Part shown: positions 42,007-50,492 of the stretch, in pieces
How the letters are laid out: every line of letters begins with the position of its first letter
Numbering within the stretch: position 1 is the stretch's first letter
Assembly: GCF_008001035.1 (NCBI RefSeq)
Contig: NZ_CP042856.1
Span: 1,674,001 to 1,738,000 of the forward strand
Length of the DNA stretch: 64,000 nt
Source: Salinibacterium sp. dk2585
Lineage (GTDB): Bacteria; Actinomycetota; Actinomycetes; Actinomycetales; Microbacteriaceae
Direction of reading: 5' to 3'
Program-made: the position numbers and the translations under genes
Notes under the pieces: model-generated
Seen by the model: the letters and a program-made list of their open reading frames with translations, nothing else
Databases searched by the model: none
Told to the model about the DNA's origin: nothing

Positions 42007-43481
42007 CAGACACCCTCGCGCGCGACACCTCCCGGGGCACCATGGTCACGATTGCGGGCCAGTGGTCGCGCACACTCATCCAGTTGCTCTCCACGGTCGT
42101 GCTCGCGCGGCTCCTCGCGCCAGACGACTTCGGGCTTGTCGCGATGGTGACGGCGATTGTCGGGGTCGCCGAACTCCTGCGCGAGTTCGGCCTCGGCAGC
42201 GCAATCGTGCAGGCCTCCCGCATCGATGAGCGGCAATGGTCATCGCTCCACTGGCTCTCGGTGCTGCTGGGCGTGGTCTTCGCGGGGCTCGCCGCGGCAT
42301 CCGCCCCTCTCGTCGCGGCCGTCTACCAGGACGAACGGCTCGTGCTCCTCACCCTCGCACTCGCCCCGACCGTGCTCATCAACAGCCTCTCCACGCCCTT
42401 GCAGGCGCGCCTGCAGCGCGACCTCCGGTTCCAGTCACTCGCCACGATCGAGGTGCTCGCGATGGCGGCCGGGGTCGCAGCGTCCATCGTCGCAGCCTTC
42501 CTCGGCGCCGGCGTCTGGTCACTCATCGCGCTCAACGCCGTGACCTTCACCTGGCGGCTCGCGTCGCTCGCGCTCATCGTGCGTCCCCACTTCGGCTCAC
42601 CGCGCATCGACCGCTCCGTGAATCCGCTCGTCTCGATCGGCGGGAGCGTCCTCGGCGTGCAGCTTCTCAACTACGCGGCCAGGAACCTCGACAACGTCAT
42701 CATCGGGCGCGTGCTCGGCGCGAGCGCCCTCGGCATGTATTCGCGGGCCTACGCGCTGCTCATGCTGCCGATCAACCAGCTCAATGGACCGCTCGCGCGG
42801 GTCGCCCTCCCGGTGTTGAGCAGGCTCCGTGACGAGCCGGAACGCTACCGCCGCTACATCCGCGCCTCGCTCCTCGTGCTCGCGTATGTCTCACTGCCGA
42901 GCTTCGCGATCGCGGCGGCACTCTCCGTGCCCCTCGTCGGCCTACTCCTCGGCCCGCAGTGGGCGGAGGCCGCCCCCATCTTCAGCCTGCTGGCCATCGC
43001 GGGGGTCGCCCAGACCCTCGGAAACGTCTCGGGCTGGATCTACATCTCCCTCGGCCGGGCCCACGTGCAGCTCGTCTACTTCCTCGTGACCAAGCCCATC
43101 GTCATCGCCTCCTTCATCGTCGGCGTGCTCCTCGGCGGGCTCCACGGCCTCGCGCTCCTCTACGGTCTCGTGTCGCTCGCGCTGCTCGTTCCCGGCTTCC
43201 TCGTCGCGATTCGCGGCACCGCCGTGACGGTGACGGATGTCGCGGCCCCCGTCATCCGCCCCCTCCTCGTGTCGCCCCTCTGCTTCGGCATGGCGCATCT
43301 GGGTGCCTCACTCGTTGAACTGCACGACCTCCTCGAGCTCGCGATCGGCGCGCTCTTCGGGGCACTGCCGCTCGCTGCCGCCCTCCTGATCCCGGCCTAC
43401 AGGGCCGACATCCGCCAATTGCTCGACTTCATCGCGCGGGCGCGGTCCCGGCGCGACCTCACGGAAAGGAGCACAGCATGA
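42003..43481 (+). CDS. Wzx-type polysaccharide flippase (MOP superfamily)
   Basis: 492 residues with about twelve to fourteen hydrophobic helices. The N-terminal region (GTMVTIAGQWSRTLIQLLSTVVLARLLAPDDFGLVAMV) is typical of lipopolysaccharide/teichuronic-acid flippases, and YAARNLDNVIIGRVLGASALGMYSRAYAL marks the second half-repeat. It would move undecaprenyl-linked repeat units across the membrane for polymerisation. The start is a GTG overlapping the previous stop (GTGA). Together with the Wzz- and Wzy-like genes it completes the Wzx/Wzy export set. Confidence 0.93.
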   Translation: MTDTLARDTSRGTMVTIAGQWSRTLIQLLSTVVLARLLAPDDFGLVAMVTAIVGVAELLREFGLGSAIVQASRIDERQWSSLHWLSVLLGVVFAGLAAASAPLVAAVYQDERLVLLTLALAPTVLINSLSTPLQARLQRDLRFQSLATIEVLAMAAGVAASIVAAFLGAGVWSLIALNAVTFTWRLASLALIVRPHFGSPRIDRSVNPLVSIGGSVLGVQLLNYAARNLDNVIIGRVLGASALGMYSRAYALLMLPINQLNGPLARVALPVLSRLRDEPERYRRYIRASLLVLAYVSLPSFAIAAALSVPLVGLLLGPQWAEAAPIFSLLAIAGVAQTLGNVSGWIYISLGRAHVQLVYFLVTKPIVIASFIVGVLLGGLHGLALLYGLVSLALLVPGFLVAIRGTAVTVTDVAAPVIRPLLVSPLCFGMAHLGASLVELHDLLELAIGALFGALPLAAALLIPAYRADIRQLLDFIARARSRRDLTERSTA

Positions 43482-44659
43482 CCACCACCACCTCGCGGCG
43501 CCGCAGCAGCCCGGCTGCCACGGTTGCGGGCGTCGCGGCAGTCGCTGCCCTCCTGCTCAGCGGCTGTACGGGCGACGACCCCGACGGCGGCGCCCCCGCG
43601 ACAGGCCCGAGCGCGCTCTCGGTATCCCCGGAAGGTTCGGGAACCCAATGCTCGACTGCCGAGCCCTGCGCGCTTCACGACGCACTCGGCACGGCGATCG
43701 CTGGCACCGTCATCCAGTTGGGCGATGGTGAGTACGGCGAGATCGACATCGGGGAGGTCGGCACACTCGCCTCAGTCGCAGAGAACGTCGTCGTCGAGCC
43801 TGCGCCGGAATCGGCGCCCGTGATCTCGGCGATCAAGACCGACGCGCCGAACATCACGTGGCGCGACCTGCCGGTCGCCGGCGTCGTCTACCTCGATGAG
43901 GGAGCGAGCGGCACGACGCTCGACTCCGTGCACGTGACCGGCTCTGGCCTCTTCGTGCACGCGGATGACGTGGTCATCAGCTCCTCAACCTTCGAGGGTG
44001 GCAGCTCGATCGACGGAATCCAGTTCTCGGGCGCGTCGAATGTGCTCGTCGAGAACAGCATCATCCGCGACTACGACCAGACGGCAGATAATGACGTGCA
44101 CGCCGACTGCGTGCAGATCTTCGACAGCTCGGCGCTCGTGCTCCGCGGCAACTACATCGGCAACTGCCACAACGCGAGCATCATCTTCTCCCCGGGCAAC
44201 GGGAACGGCATCTCGGATGTGCTCATCGAGTCCAACCACGTGCAGGGCTGCGTCGAGAAGAGCGAGCTGTGCGGCAACGGCACCCTCCTCGACCTTCGGG
44301 AGACCACGGCATCCGACGTCATCGTGCGGAACAACACCATGATCGACGGCTCAGTGCTCGTCGAGGAGCTGCCGGGCCTCGTGTTCGACCGCAACGTGAT
44401 CGACTACGTCTCCAACTGCGACATGCCGATGAGCAACACGATCGTCGCCAGGTGGAACACGGGCCTCTGCGACGAACCCGCCGCGATCGGCCGCGACGGC
44501 AACCGCGTGCAGGAGGTCGAGGTCGTCGACCGCACGGCGGGTGACCTCAGGCTCGCCGAACCCGCACAGGCGGAGGTGGAAGGCACCGGTGACGTGGCCC
44601 CCGCCGAGAAGTCCTTCGATGGCGAGAGCCTCGCCGAGACACAGGCGGGAGCGGGATGA
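43478..44659 (+). CDS. Lipoprotein with right-handed parallel beta-helix
   Basis: 393 residues. A signal peptide ending in LLLSGC predicts lipidation at Cys about 32. The rest is rich in short beta-helix rungs with VLVENSIIRDYDQ, VLRGNYIGNCHNASIIF and VIVRNNTMIDG, as in pectate-lyase-like and polysaccharide-depolymerase proteins. The repeated Asn/Asp ladder and HADCVQIFDSS segment could bind or cleave glycan, but catalytic residues are not identifiable. AAAGGAG precedes the ATG at 43478, which also overlaps the flippase stop. Position in the operon suggests it acts on or retains the exported polymer at the cell surface. Confidence 0.85.
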   Translation: MTTTTSRRRSSPAATVAGVAAVAALLLSGCTGDDPDGGAPATGPSALSVSPEGSGTQCSTAEPCALHDALGTAIAGTVIQLGDGEYGEIDIGEVGTLASVAENVVVEPAPESAPVISAIKTDAPNITWRDLPVAGVVYLDEGASGTTLDSVHVTGSGLFVHADDVVISSSTFEGGSSIDGIQFSGASNVLVENSIIRDYDQTADNDVHADCVQIFDSSALVLRGNYIGNCHNASIIFSPGNGNGISDVLIESNHVQGCVEKSELCGNGTLLDLRETTASDVIVRNNTMIDGSVLVEELPGLVFDRNVIDYVSNCDMPMSNTIVARWNTGLCDEPAAIGRDGNRVQEVEVVDRTAGDLRLAEPAQAEVEGTGDVAPAEKSFDGESLAETQAGAG

Positions 44660-45510
44660 CCGGGTTGGCGGCGCGCCCGCTCCTCGGCGAGCGGCGGGGC
44701 CAGGTCGTGCTCGGCGACGCGAACGGCGTCGCCGTCGTGCACTGGGACCCCCTGCGCCGCACCTCCAGGTGGGGCAGGCCCGCGCGCCGGTCGAGGCCGC
44801 TGCGCAACTTCGGCGACCTGCTCGGCCCGCTCATCGTCTCCCGCCTGGCGCAGGGACTGCCACGGGCATCCGGCGACCCTCGCCTCGTCGCGATCGGTTC
44901 GATCCTGCACTTCGCGGAGCCGGGCGACGTCGTGTGGGGCACGGGACTCAACCCCAAGGGGCCGGCGGATGCCACGATCGCCGGCACCCTCGATGTGCGC
45001 GCGGTCCGCGGCCCCCGCACGGCCGAGTCGCTCAGGGCCCTCGGCGCCGAGGTCCCGGCGGTCTACGGCGACCCGGCGCTCCTGCTCCCAAGGGTGTTCC
45101 CCGCGCTGGCAAGCCGCCCGGCTCCCCCGCGGCACGAGTTGACGGTCGTGCCGAACCTGAACGAGCTGGCGCCCCGCGCGACGTTCCCGGCAGGATGGCG
45201 CCGCGACATCGTCAATCCGCGTTCGCCCGTGCGGGGAATCCTCCGGCGCATCCGTCACAGCCAGCTCGTGGTGGGTTCATCACTCCACGCAATCATCGCC
45301 GCCGAGAGCCTGGGTGTGCCGGCGCGTGCCGTTGCGACACGGCACGAGGACCCCTTCAAGTACGAGGACTACTACCTCGGCACGGGGCGGGACCCTCGGG
45401 GATTGCTCGCGGCATCCGTCGATGAGGCCATCGACATGGGAGGGGCCCCGGCCCTCAACTGGGACCCGGGGCCTCTCCTCGCGTCATTTCCGAGCGATCT
45501 CTGGCACTGA
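44656..45510 (+). CDS. Polysaccharide pyruvyl transferase family protein
   Basis: 284 residues. Family patterns are visible: NFGDLLGPLIVSRLA, VAIGSILHFAEPGDVVWGTGLNP, a DVRAVRGPRTAESLRALG stretch and VYGDPALLLP, then HSQLVVGSSLHAIIAAESLGVPARAV, the donor-half motif. Members transfer pyruvate from phosphoenolpyruvate to sugar hydroxyls as ketals; in an exopolysaccharide locus this gives an acidic, pyruvylated polymer. The ATG overlaps the lipoprotein stop by 4 nt and it ends the rightward operon. It is about 90 residues shorter than CsaB-type enzymes, like other GumL-sized members. Confidence 0.9.
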   Translation: MTGLAARPLLGERRGQVVLGDANGVAVVHWDPLRRTSRWGRPARRSRPLRNFGDLLGPLIVSRLAQGLPRASGDPRLVAIGSILHFAEPGDVVWGTGLNPKGPADATIAGTLDVRAVRGPRTAESLRALGAEVPAVYGDPALLLPRVFPALASRPAPPRHELTVVPNLNELAPRATFPAGWRRDIVNPRSPVRGILRRIRHSQLVVGSSLHAIIAAESLGVPARAVATRHEDPFKYEDYYLGTGRDPRGLLAASVDEAIDMGGAPALNWDPGPLLASFPSDLWH

Positions 45511-45530
45511 TGGCCGAGACTGCGCTCGTG

Positions 45531-45704
45531 CTAGCGGTCGGCGCGCTTCATCACGTGAACGGGGATCGCTACCGCGAGGGAGACGGCGAGGATTCCGCCG
45601 AGGAACGACACGAGCTCGAGGCCCTCGATCTCCGGCGCGTACCCCATGAGTACCAGGCCACCGGCGAAGATGACGAAAGACAGCACGAAGGCGACGATGT
45701 TCAT
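45531..45704 (-). CDS. 57-residue two-helix membrane protein
   Basis: A short frame beginning MNIVAFVLSFVIFAGGLVLMG and ending VHVMKRADR. It has two hydrophobic helices joined by YAPEIEGLEL, with a basic C-terminus. The ATG at 45704 has TAGAGT 6 nt upstream, the same leaderless arrangement as its neighbours, and the codons are G/C-ending. Function unknown. It sits between the pyruvyl transferase gene (convergent) and the PspC-like gene, reading the same way as the latter. Confidence 0.75.
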   Translation of the reverse strand: MNIVAFVLSFVIFAGGLVLMGYAPEIEGLELVSFLGGILAVSLAVAIPVHVMKRADR

Positions 45705-45710
45705 GCTTCG

Positions 45711-45716
45711 ACTCTA
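45711..45716 (-). promoter_or_regulatory. -10 box of the 57-aa membrane protein gene
   Basis: TAGAGT on the minus strand, 6 nt before the ATG. Confidence 0.5.
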
Positions 45717-45739
45717 CCGCGCCGCAGGCCCCGAAGGCG

Positions 45740-45922
45740 TCAACGCTCCTTGGGAACGAAGATCCACAAGAGCAGGTAGATCAGCACCTGAGGGCCGGGC
45801 AGCAGGATCGAGAGCACGAAGACGAGTCGCACGATTCCGGCCGACCAACCGAAGCGGTTGGCGATCGCGGCGCAGACTCCCGCGATGACGCGGCCGTGGC
45901 GAGGGCGTTCAAGTTGTGGCAT
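45740..45922 (-). CDS. PspC-domain membrane protein (60 aa)
   Basis: 60 residues: RPRHGRVIAGVCAAIANRFGWSAGIVRL is the PspC N-terminal amphipathic region, followed by one membrane helix (VFVLSILLPGPQVLIYLLLWIFV) and the typical PK end. PspC proteins sense or buffer envelope stress; this is the minimal single-domain form. The ATG at 45922 is chosen over the longer frame because CAGGCT lies 6 nt upstream and it matches the family N-terminus. No PspA/PspB is beside it. Confidence 0.88.
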   Translation of the reverse strand: MPQLERPRHGRVIAGVCAAIANRFGWSAGIVRLVFVLSILLPGPQVLIYLLLWIFVPKER

Positions 45923-45992
45923 GCCTACAGCCTGACGCGAGTCCGCCCAGCGTGCCATGGGGGATCACCCCCATCCGACCCTGAATCTGGGG

Positions 45993-46847
45993 TCACTCCA
46001 CCGTCACGAAGTCGATGAGTTCCTCGACTCGGCCGAGCAGCACTGGCTCAAGGTCTGCATAACTGCGCACGGTGCCCAGGATGCGCTGCCAGGCCCGAGC
46101 GATATCAGCCTGCTCCTCGTGCGGCCAGCCGAGTGCCTCGCAGATACCGTGCTTCCATTCGATGCCCCGGGGGATGACGGGCCACGCGTCGAGGCCGAGG
46201 CGGGCCGGCTTGACAGACTGCCAGATATCGATGAAGGGATGCCCCACCACGAGTACGTTCGCGCCGTGGGGTCCGCGCCGCACCGCGTCGGCGATGCGCT
46301 GTTCCTTCGACCCCGGCACGAGGTGGTCGACCAGCACGCCCACGCGCCGCTCTGCCGTCGGGCGGAAGTCGCGGATGATCGACTCAAGATCATCGACCCC
46401 CTCGAGGTACTCAACGACGACGCCCTCGACCCGCAGGTCGTGTCCCCACACCTTCTCGACGAGTTCCGCATCGTGGCGACCCTCAACGAAGATGCGGCTC
46501 GCTCGCGCGACGCGCGCCGTGTGGTCGGTCACGGCCACTGACCCTGAGGCGGAACGCAGCATTCCGCTCGGCGCCTTGCGGGCGGGTGCCGTGAGCACGA
46601 CGGGCTTGCCCTCGAGCAGGAATCCAGGCCCGAGCGGAAAGAGCCGCACGGCCCCCTTGAAGTCCTCCAACTGCACGTGTCGGCCATCGATCCCGACGAC
46701 GGCACCGCAGTATCCGGTGTCGCCCCACTCGATCACGAGGTCGTCGACTGCCTCGACCTGCGGCGGTGGAGCGGGACTCTTGCGTCGCGAGAAGTCGGCG
46801 AGCACATCGGAGCTGTAACGGTCGGGGCCGAAGGGGTCGTCACTCAC
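45993..46847 (-). CDS. DUF3097 family protein
   Basis: 284 residues. A small N-terminal domain (VEWGDTGYCGAVVG-like: LVIEWGDTGYCGAVVG) precedes a Toprim-like core: RIFVEGRHDAELVEKVWGHDL, VEYLEGVDDL, RVGVLVDHLVPGSKE and VLVVGHPFIDIW, followed by GIEWKHGICEALGW. This is the DUF3097 family, conserved in actinobacteria; the EGRHDAEL and acidic loops resemble a Toprim nucleotidyl-transfer fold, but activity is unproven. The GTG at 46847 has TAGCCT 6 nt upstream. No operon partner. Confidence 0.9.
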   Translation of the reverse strand: MSDDPFGPDRYSSDVLADFSRRKSPAPPPQVEAVDDLVIEWGDTGYCGAVVGIDGRHVQLEDFKGAVRLFPLGPGFLLEGKPVVLTAPARKAPSGMLRSASGSVAVTDHTARVARASRIFVEGRHDAELVEKVWGHDLRVEGVVVEYLEGVDDLESIIRDFRPTAERRVGVLVDHLVPGSKEQRIADAVRRGPHGANVLVVGHPFIDIWQSVKPARLGLDAWPVIPRGIEWKHGICEALGWPHEEQADIARAWQRILGTVRSYADLEPVLLGRVEELIDFVTVE

Positions 46848-46853
46848 CCAGAG

Positions 46854-46859
46854 AGGCTA
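46854..46859 (-). promoter_or_regulatory. -10 box of leaderless DUF3097 gene
   Basis: TAGCCT on the minus strand, 6 nt before the GTG at 46847. Confidence 0.55.
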
Positions 46860-46974
46860 TCCCCTTGCTCCGCGATCGCTGTGAATAGGCACAGCCTTCA
46901 GCAAGGTGTGACTAACGTCCGAAGCCGGGAGCCACTCCCCATCCGAAGGCTCACCACTATCGAAGGAGCAGGAT

Positions 46975-47430
46975 ATGGCACAGGTAATCGAGACCATCGA
47001 CGTGGACGTGCCCGTCAACACCGCGTACAACCAGTGGACGCAGTTCGAGTCGTTCCCTCACTTCATGAGCATGGTGAAGAAGATCACCCAGACCACCGAC
47101 GAGGTCACCCACTGGGAGGTCGTGATCGCCGGTCAGGAACGAGAGTTCGACGCCAAGATCACGGAGCAGATCCCCGACGAACGCATCGCCTGGAACAGCA
47201 TCGGCGGCGACGACAACCACGCCGGGGTCGTCACCTTCCACAAGCTCACCGACACCTCGACGCGCGTTACGGTGCAGCTCGATTGGGAGCCTCATGGCCT
47301 CCTCGAGAAGGCCGGTGACGTGCTCGGATTCGACGACCGCTCGGTCAAGGCAGACATGAAAAACTTCAAGAAGTTCATCGAGGGCCGCGGGCACGAGACC
47401 GGTGCCTGGCGCGGCGAGGTCGACAACTGA
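46975..47430 (+). CDS. SRPBCC (polyketide cyclase/dehydrase-like) protein
   Basis: 151 residues with the START/SRPBCC helix-grip pattern: IETIDVDVPVNTAYNQWTQFESFPHFM, then VTHWEVVIAGQEREFDAKI and RIAWNSIGGDDNHAGVVTF, ending in a long helix SVKADMKNFKKFIEGRG. These domains bind hydrophobic ligands; this subgroup is often annotated as cyclase/dehydrase and is frequent in actinobacteria, without a proven role. GAAGGAG lies before the ATG. It is divergent from DUF3097 and convergent with the radical SAM gene. Confidence 0.9.
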   Translation: MAQVIETIDVDVPVNTAYNQWTQFESFPHFMSMVKKITQTTDEVTHWEVVIAGQEREFDAKITEQIPDERIAWNSIGGDDNHAGVVTFHKLTDTSTRVTVQLDWEPHGLLEKAGDVLGFDDRSVKADMKNFKKFIEGRGHETGAWRGEVDN

Positions 47431-47439
47431 CGACAGCGC

Positions 47440-48585
47440 TCAGAAGAGGGTTGGCTGGGCCATCGCCCGAGCGGCGAGGCCCGGCGGCAACTCCTCTGAG
47501 ATGAGCGACGGCGGGCTCACCGCCGTCGCGCTGACACGGGCGAGTTCCTTCGGGAGCTCGCCCGTTCGTCGTGTCGGCACGCCGTCGCCCTCGAGCGCAC
47601 TCGACATCACGCCGCCCGTGGCGGGGTCTTCGAGGCCTCGCTGCAGGCCGTGCGCCTTGATGAGCGGATGGATCTTGCTCGCCAGCCACTTGCGGTACTC
47701 CTTGGGCGCATAGGTGCCCTGCGAGTACATCGAGCGGTATCGCCCCAGCAGCTCGGGATGCTCCCGCTCAAGCCAGGCGAAGTACCACTCCTTGACGCCC
47801 GGCTTGAGGTGCAGCGCGGAGTAGGTGACCGAGGTGGCACCCGCCTCACGGATGCGCCGGAGCGCCTCGTCGAGGTGCGCGCGCGTGTCGGTGAGGAACG
47901 GCAGGATCGGCATCATGAAGACCGTGCAGTTGAATCCTGCCTCCCGCGCCGCGGTCACGGTCGCGAGCCGCGCGGCAGCCGTGGGCGTGCCTGGCTCGAC
48001 CGACTGCTGCAACTCGTCGTCGTAGATCGCGATCGACATCGCGAGGTCGACCGGCACATGCTGGCGCGCCTCCGCGAGGAGCGGGAGGTCGCGGCGCAGC
48101 AGCGTGCCCTTGGTGAGCACCGAAATGGGGGTGCCGGATGCGGCGAGCGCCGAGATGATTCCCGGCATGAGCCGGTACCGGCCCTCAGCACGCTGGTAGG
48201 GGTCGGTGTTCGTGCCAAGGGCGACCGGATGCCTCCCCCACGACGGCTTCGAGAGTTCCTTCGTGAGCACCTCGCCCACATTGACCTTCACGATGATCTG
48301 CGTATCGAAGTCCCGGCCCGAGTCGAGGTCGAGGTAGTTGTGGGTAGGCCGGGCGAAGCAGTAGGTGCACTGGTGCAGGCATCCACGCATCGGGTTGATC
48401 GTCCAACCGAAGGGCATCTTGCTCTGCCCCGGAACCCGGTTGAGGGCGGATTTGGCGAGCACCTCGTAGAAGGTGATGCCGTCAAACTCGGGGGTGCGGG
48501 TCGTGCGCACCAGGTTGTTCAAGCGGGCAAGGCCTGGCAGGGCATCCGCCTCTTCCTCGTTGATCTCCTGGCCGCTCCAACGCAT
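47440..48585 (-). CDS. Radical SAM protein, Rv2578c family
   Basis: 381 residues. The radical SAM cluster motif CLHQCTYC (Cx3Cx2C, about residues 66-73) lies in NPMRGCLHQCTYCFARP, the mark of SPL-like (spore photoproduct lyase related) proteins; SVLTKGTLLRRDLPLL and the VDLAMSIAIYDDEL segment belong to the partial TIM barrel. The C-terminal 90 residues are specific to the Rv2578c family of actinobacteria. The reaction is unknown; a DNA-repair role is suggested by the SOS-type box just upstream and by the resemblance to photoproduct lyase. The ATG at 48585 starts MRWSGQEIN. Confidence 0.92.
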   Translation of the reverse strand: MRWSGQEINEEEADALPGLARLNNLVRTTRTPEFDGITFYEVLAKSALNRVPGQSKMPFGWTINPMRGCLHQCTYCFARPTHNYLDLDSGRDFDTQIIVKVNVGEVLTKELSKPSWGRHPVALGTNTDPYQRAEGRYRLMPGIISALAASGTPISVLTKGTLLRRDLPLLAEARQHVPVDLAMSIAIYDDELQQSVEPGTPTAAARLATVTAAREAGFNCTVFMMPILPFLTDTRAHLDEALRRIREAGATSVTYSALHLKPGVKEWYFAWLEREHPELLGRYRSMYSQGTYAPKEYRKWLASKIHPLIKAHGLQRGLEDPATGGVMSSALEGDGVPTRRTGELPKELARVSATAVSPPSLISEELPPGLAARAMAQPTLF

Positions 48586-48593
48586 GCGCCCAT

Positions 48594-48609
48594 TAGAACA
48601 TATGTTCGA
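48594..48609 (-). promoter_or_regulatory. LexA/SOS box before the radical SAM gene
   Basis: TAGAAC-ATAT-GTTCGA on the plus strand (TCGAAC-ATAT-GTTCTA on the minus strand). It differs at one base from the actinobacterial SOS consensus TCGAAC-N4-GTTCGA, and contains the perfect palindrome GAACATATGTTC. It lies 9-24 nt before the start of the radical SAM gene, over its presumed promoter, and could also affect the divergent gene at 48662. Confidence 0.7.
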
Positions 48610-48661
48610 ATCGCGCGCCACCACCCAGCCTGCTCGTAGGCGAGGAGGTGAGGATGGACGT

Positions 48662-48964
48662 ATGAGCGACGCGACCGTGATCCCCAATGAGCAGGCCCAC
48701 CACTATGACCTCACCCTCGATGGCAAGGTCATCGGCCACATCAACTACCGCGACGACGGCGATCGCCGCGTGATCCTCCATACGAAGGTCGACGATGACC
48801 AGACGGGCCAGGGCTACGGCACGAAGTTGATCGTCGCCGCCCTCGACGACATCAGGGCCAAGGGCAAGCGGGCCGTGACCCTGTGCCCCATGGCGACCGC
48901 GTATGTGACGAAGCACGACGGCTACCGCGACATCGTCGACCCGCCGCACGTGCTCGACAGCTAA
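48662..48964 (+). CDS. N-acetyltransferase (GNAT-like, YjdJ-type, 100 aa)
   Basis: 100-residue single-domain GNAT. The core reads HYDLTLDGKVIGHINYRDDGDRRVILHTKVDD (abridged: GKVIGHINYRDDG), then GQGYGTKLIVAALDDI, the acetyl-CoA pyrophosphate loop, and TLCPMATAYVTKHDGYRDIV. Proteins of this length and motif order are the YjdJ/NATD1 type, whose substrates are mostly unknown. The ATG at 48662 follows a GAGGTGAGG run. It is divergent from the SOS-box gene. Confidence 0.9.
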   Translation: MSDATVIPNEQAHHYDLTLDGKVIGHINYRDDGDRRVILHTKVDDDQTGQGYGTKLIVAALDDIRAKGKRAVTLCPMATAYVTKHDGYRDIVDPPHVLDS

Positions 48965-48974
48965 GCGATGGACC

Positions 48975-50492
48975 TCAGCCGAAACGCAGGAAGCCGGTGA
49001 AGACGAGTTCCCGCACGCCCGGGAGCACCTCCGCGAGCAGGCTGTCGGCGTCGACCTCCAGGAGCTGGGCGATCGCAGCCGTGATGGCCCGGATGCTCAA
49101 CTCACCGTCGCACGCCCCCACCACGGCCGCGAGCGCCGTATCGACCTGACGCGTCCTGCCGAAGCCTCCGCCCTGCCGCAGGGTCATGACGGTCGGATCC
49201 TCGTCACCCGGCCAGTAGTGCCGCTCCTCGGTGACGTCGCCCGCGAGCGTGAGTCGGGCATCCGCCAGCCGCTCGTCGCCAAGCGCGGTGAGGATGTCAT
49301 GCGCGCGGAGCGAGGTGGCGATGGCCTCTCCCAGCGCGGTCGAGCCGAGCGGACCGTGCAGCCGCTCGAGCCTGCGGAGCGTCGGAGCACCCGCGCGAGG
49401 CCGGCGCAGGGTGAGATAGCCGAAGCCGACCCGGTCGACGCCACGCTCCGCGAAGTCGTCGAGCCATGCCGAGTAGAGGCGGTCGAAGTCGTCCGTGCCT
49501 GGGCGCGTGCCGCCGTCGCGGATCCATGTCTCCGCGTATTCCTCCACCGACTGCACCTCGCGCTCGACGACCCAGGCGTCGAGCCCGGACTCGTCGACCC
49601 ACCGGCCGACGCGGTCGAGGCCGTCTTCGCCAGCCCGGTACTCCCAGTTGCCGAGCAGTTGCGCGATCCCGCCCGGTTCCAGGTGCTCGCCGACGCCGCG
49701 CACGACCCCCGCGACGAGGTCGTCGCCGACCATGCCTCCGTCGCGGTACTCGTAGCTCGGCACTCCCTCCATGCGGGGCGTGATCACAAAGGGCGGGTTG
49801 GAGACGACGAGGTCGAAGCGTTCGCCCACGACGGGCTCGAAGAGGCTCCCCTCGCGCAAGTCCACCGTCTCGATTCCCGCAAGGCGGCTGTTGAGGCGCG
49901 CGAGCTCGAGTGCACGGCTCGAGATATCGGTGGCCACGACGCGGTCCGCGTGCCGCGCAGCGTGGAGCGCCTGGATGCCGCATCCCGTGCCGAGGTCGAG
50001 CACAGCGCCGACCCGGTCGCGTACCGTGAGGCCGCTGAGCGTGCGCGACGCTCCCCCGACGCCGAGCACGTGGCCCTCCGGGATCGCGCGGCCGAGCGCG
50101 AGCTCCCCGAGATCGCTCGCGAGCACGAAGCTGCCAGCACCGTGCGCGTCGATGAAGTCATAGGGCCGCACGTCAAGGCGCGGCGTGACGTCGCCGCCGA
50201 CGCGGGCGACGAGCCCGAGGCGTTCCGCGCCCTCCGCGCCAAGCGTGGGCAGGGCGGCGTCGAGCCGCTCGACGCTCGTCGGAAGGCCGAGCACGAAGAG
50301 CCTTGCCAGGGTGCCCGCACTCGATTCGTCCCTGTCGAGCGCGCGAAGGGCCGGCACGCGCTGTCCACGGAACAACGCGGCATCCGCTTCGGTTCCCCAC
50401 AGCGCCGTGAGGGTGTCGACGGTAAACCGGGCGGACGCGAGGTCGGAACGCAGCGCCTCGATGAGTCGGGCGTCGCCCTCGTCAGCTGCCAC
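48975..50492 (-). CDS. Class I SAM-dependent methyltransferase (N5-glutamine/HemK-like core)
   Basis: 505 residues. An N-terminal helical region (about 1-140) precedes the Rossmann fold: VLDLGTGCGIQALHAA (motif I, about 175-190), VVATDISSRALELARLN (motif II), DLREGSLFEPV and the catalytic NPPF in LVVSNPPFVITPRM. The NPPF is typical of enzymes methylating amide N (PrmC-like) or exocyclic amines. A further 200-residue C-terminal domain has no recognised fold. The start is placed at a GTG (50492) overlapping the ankyrin gene's end by 11 nt; the exact codon is uncertain. Substrate unknown. Confidence 0.85.
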   Translation of the reverse strand: MAADEGDARLIEALRSDLASARFTVDTLTALWGTEADAALFRGQRVPALRALDRDESSAGTLARLFVLGLPTSVERLDAALPTLGAEGAERLGLVARVGGDVTPRLDVRPYDFIDAHGAGSFVLASDLGELALGRAIPEGHVLGVGGASRTLSGLTVRDRVGAVLDLGTGCGIQALHAARHADRVVATDISSRALELARLNSRLAGIETVDLREGSLFEPVVGERFDLVVSNPPFVITPRMEGVPSYEYRDGGMVGDDLVAGVVRGVGEHLEPGGIAQLLGNWEYRAGEDGLDRVGRWVDESGLDAWVVEREVQSVEEYAETWIRDGGTRPGTDDFDRLYSAWLDDFAERGVDRVGFGYLTLRRPRAGAPTLRRLERLHGPLGSTALGEAIATSLRAHDILTALGDERLADARLTLAGDVTEERHYWPGDEDPTVMTLRQGGGFGRTRQVDTALAAVVGACDGELSIRAITAAIAQLLEVDADSLLAEVLPGVRELVFTGFLRFG

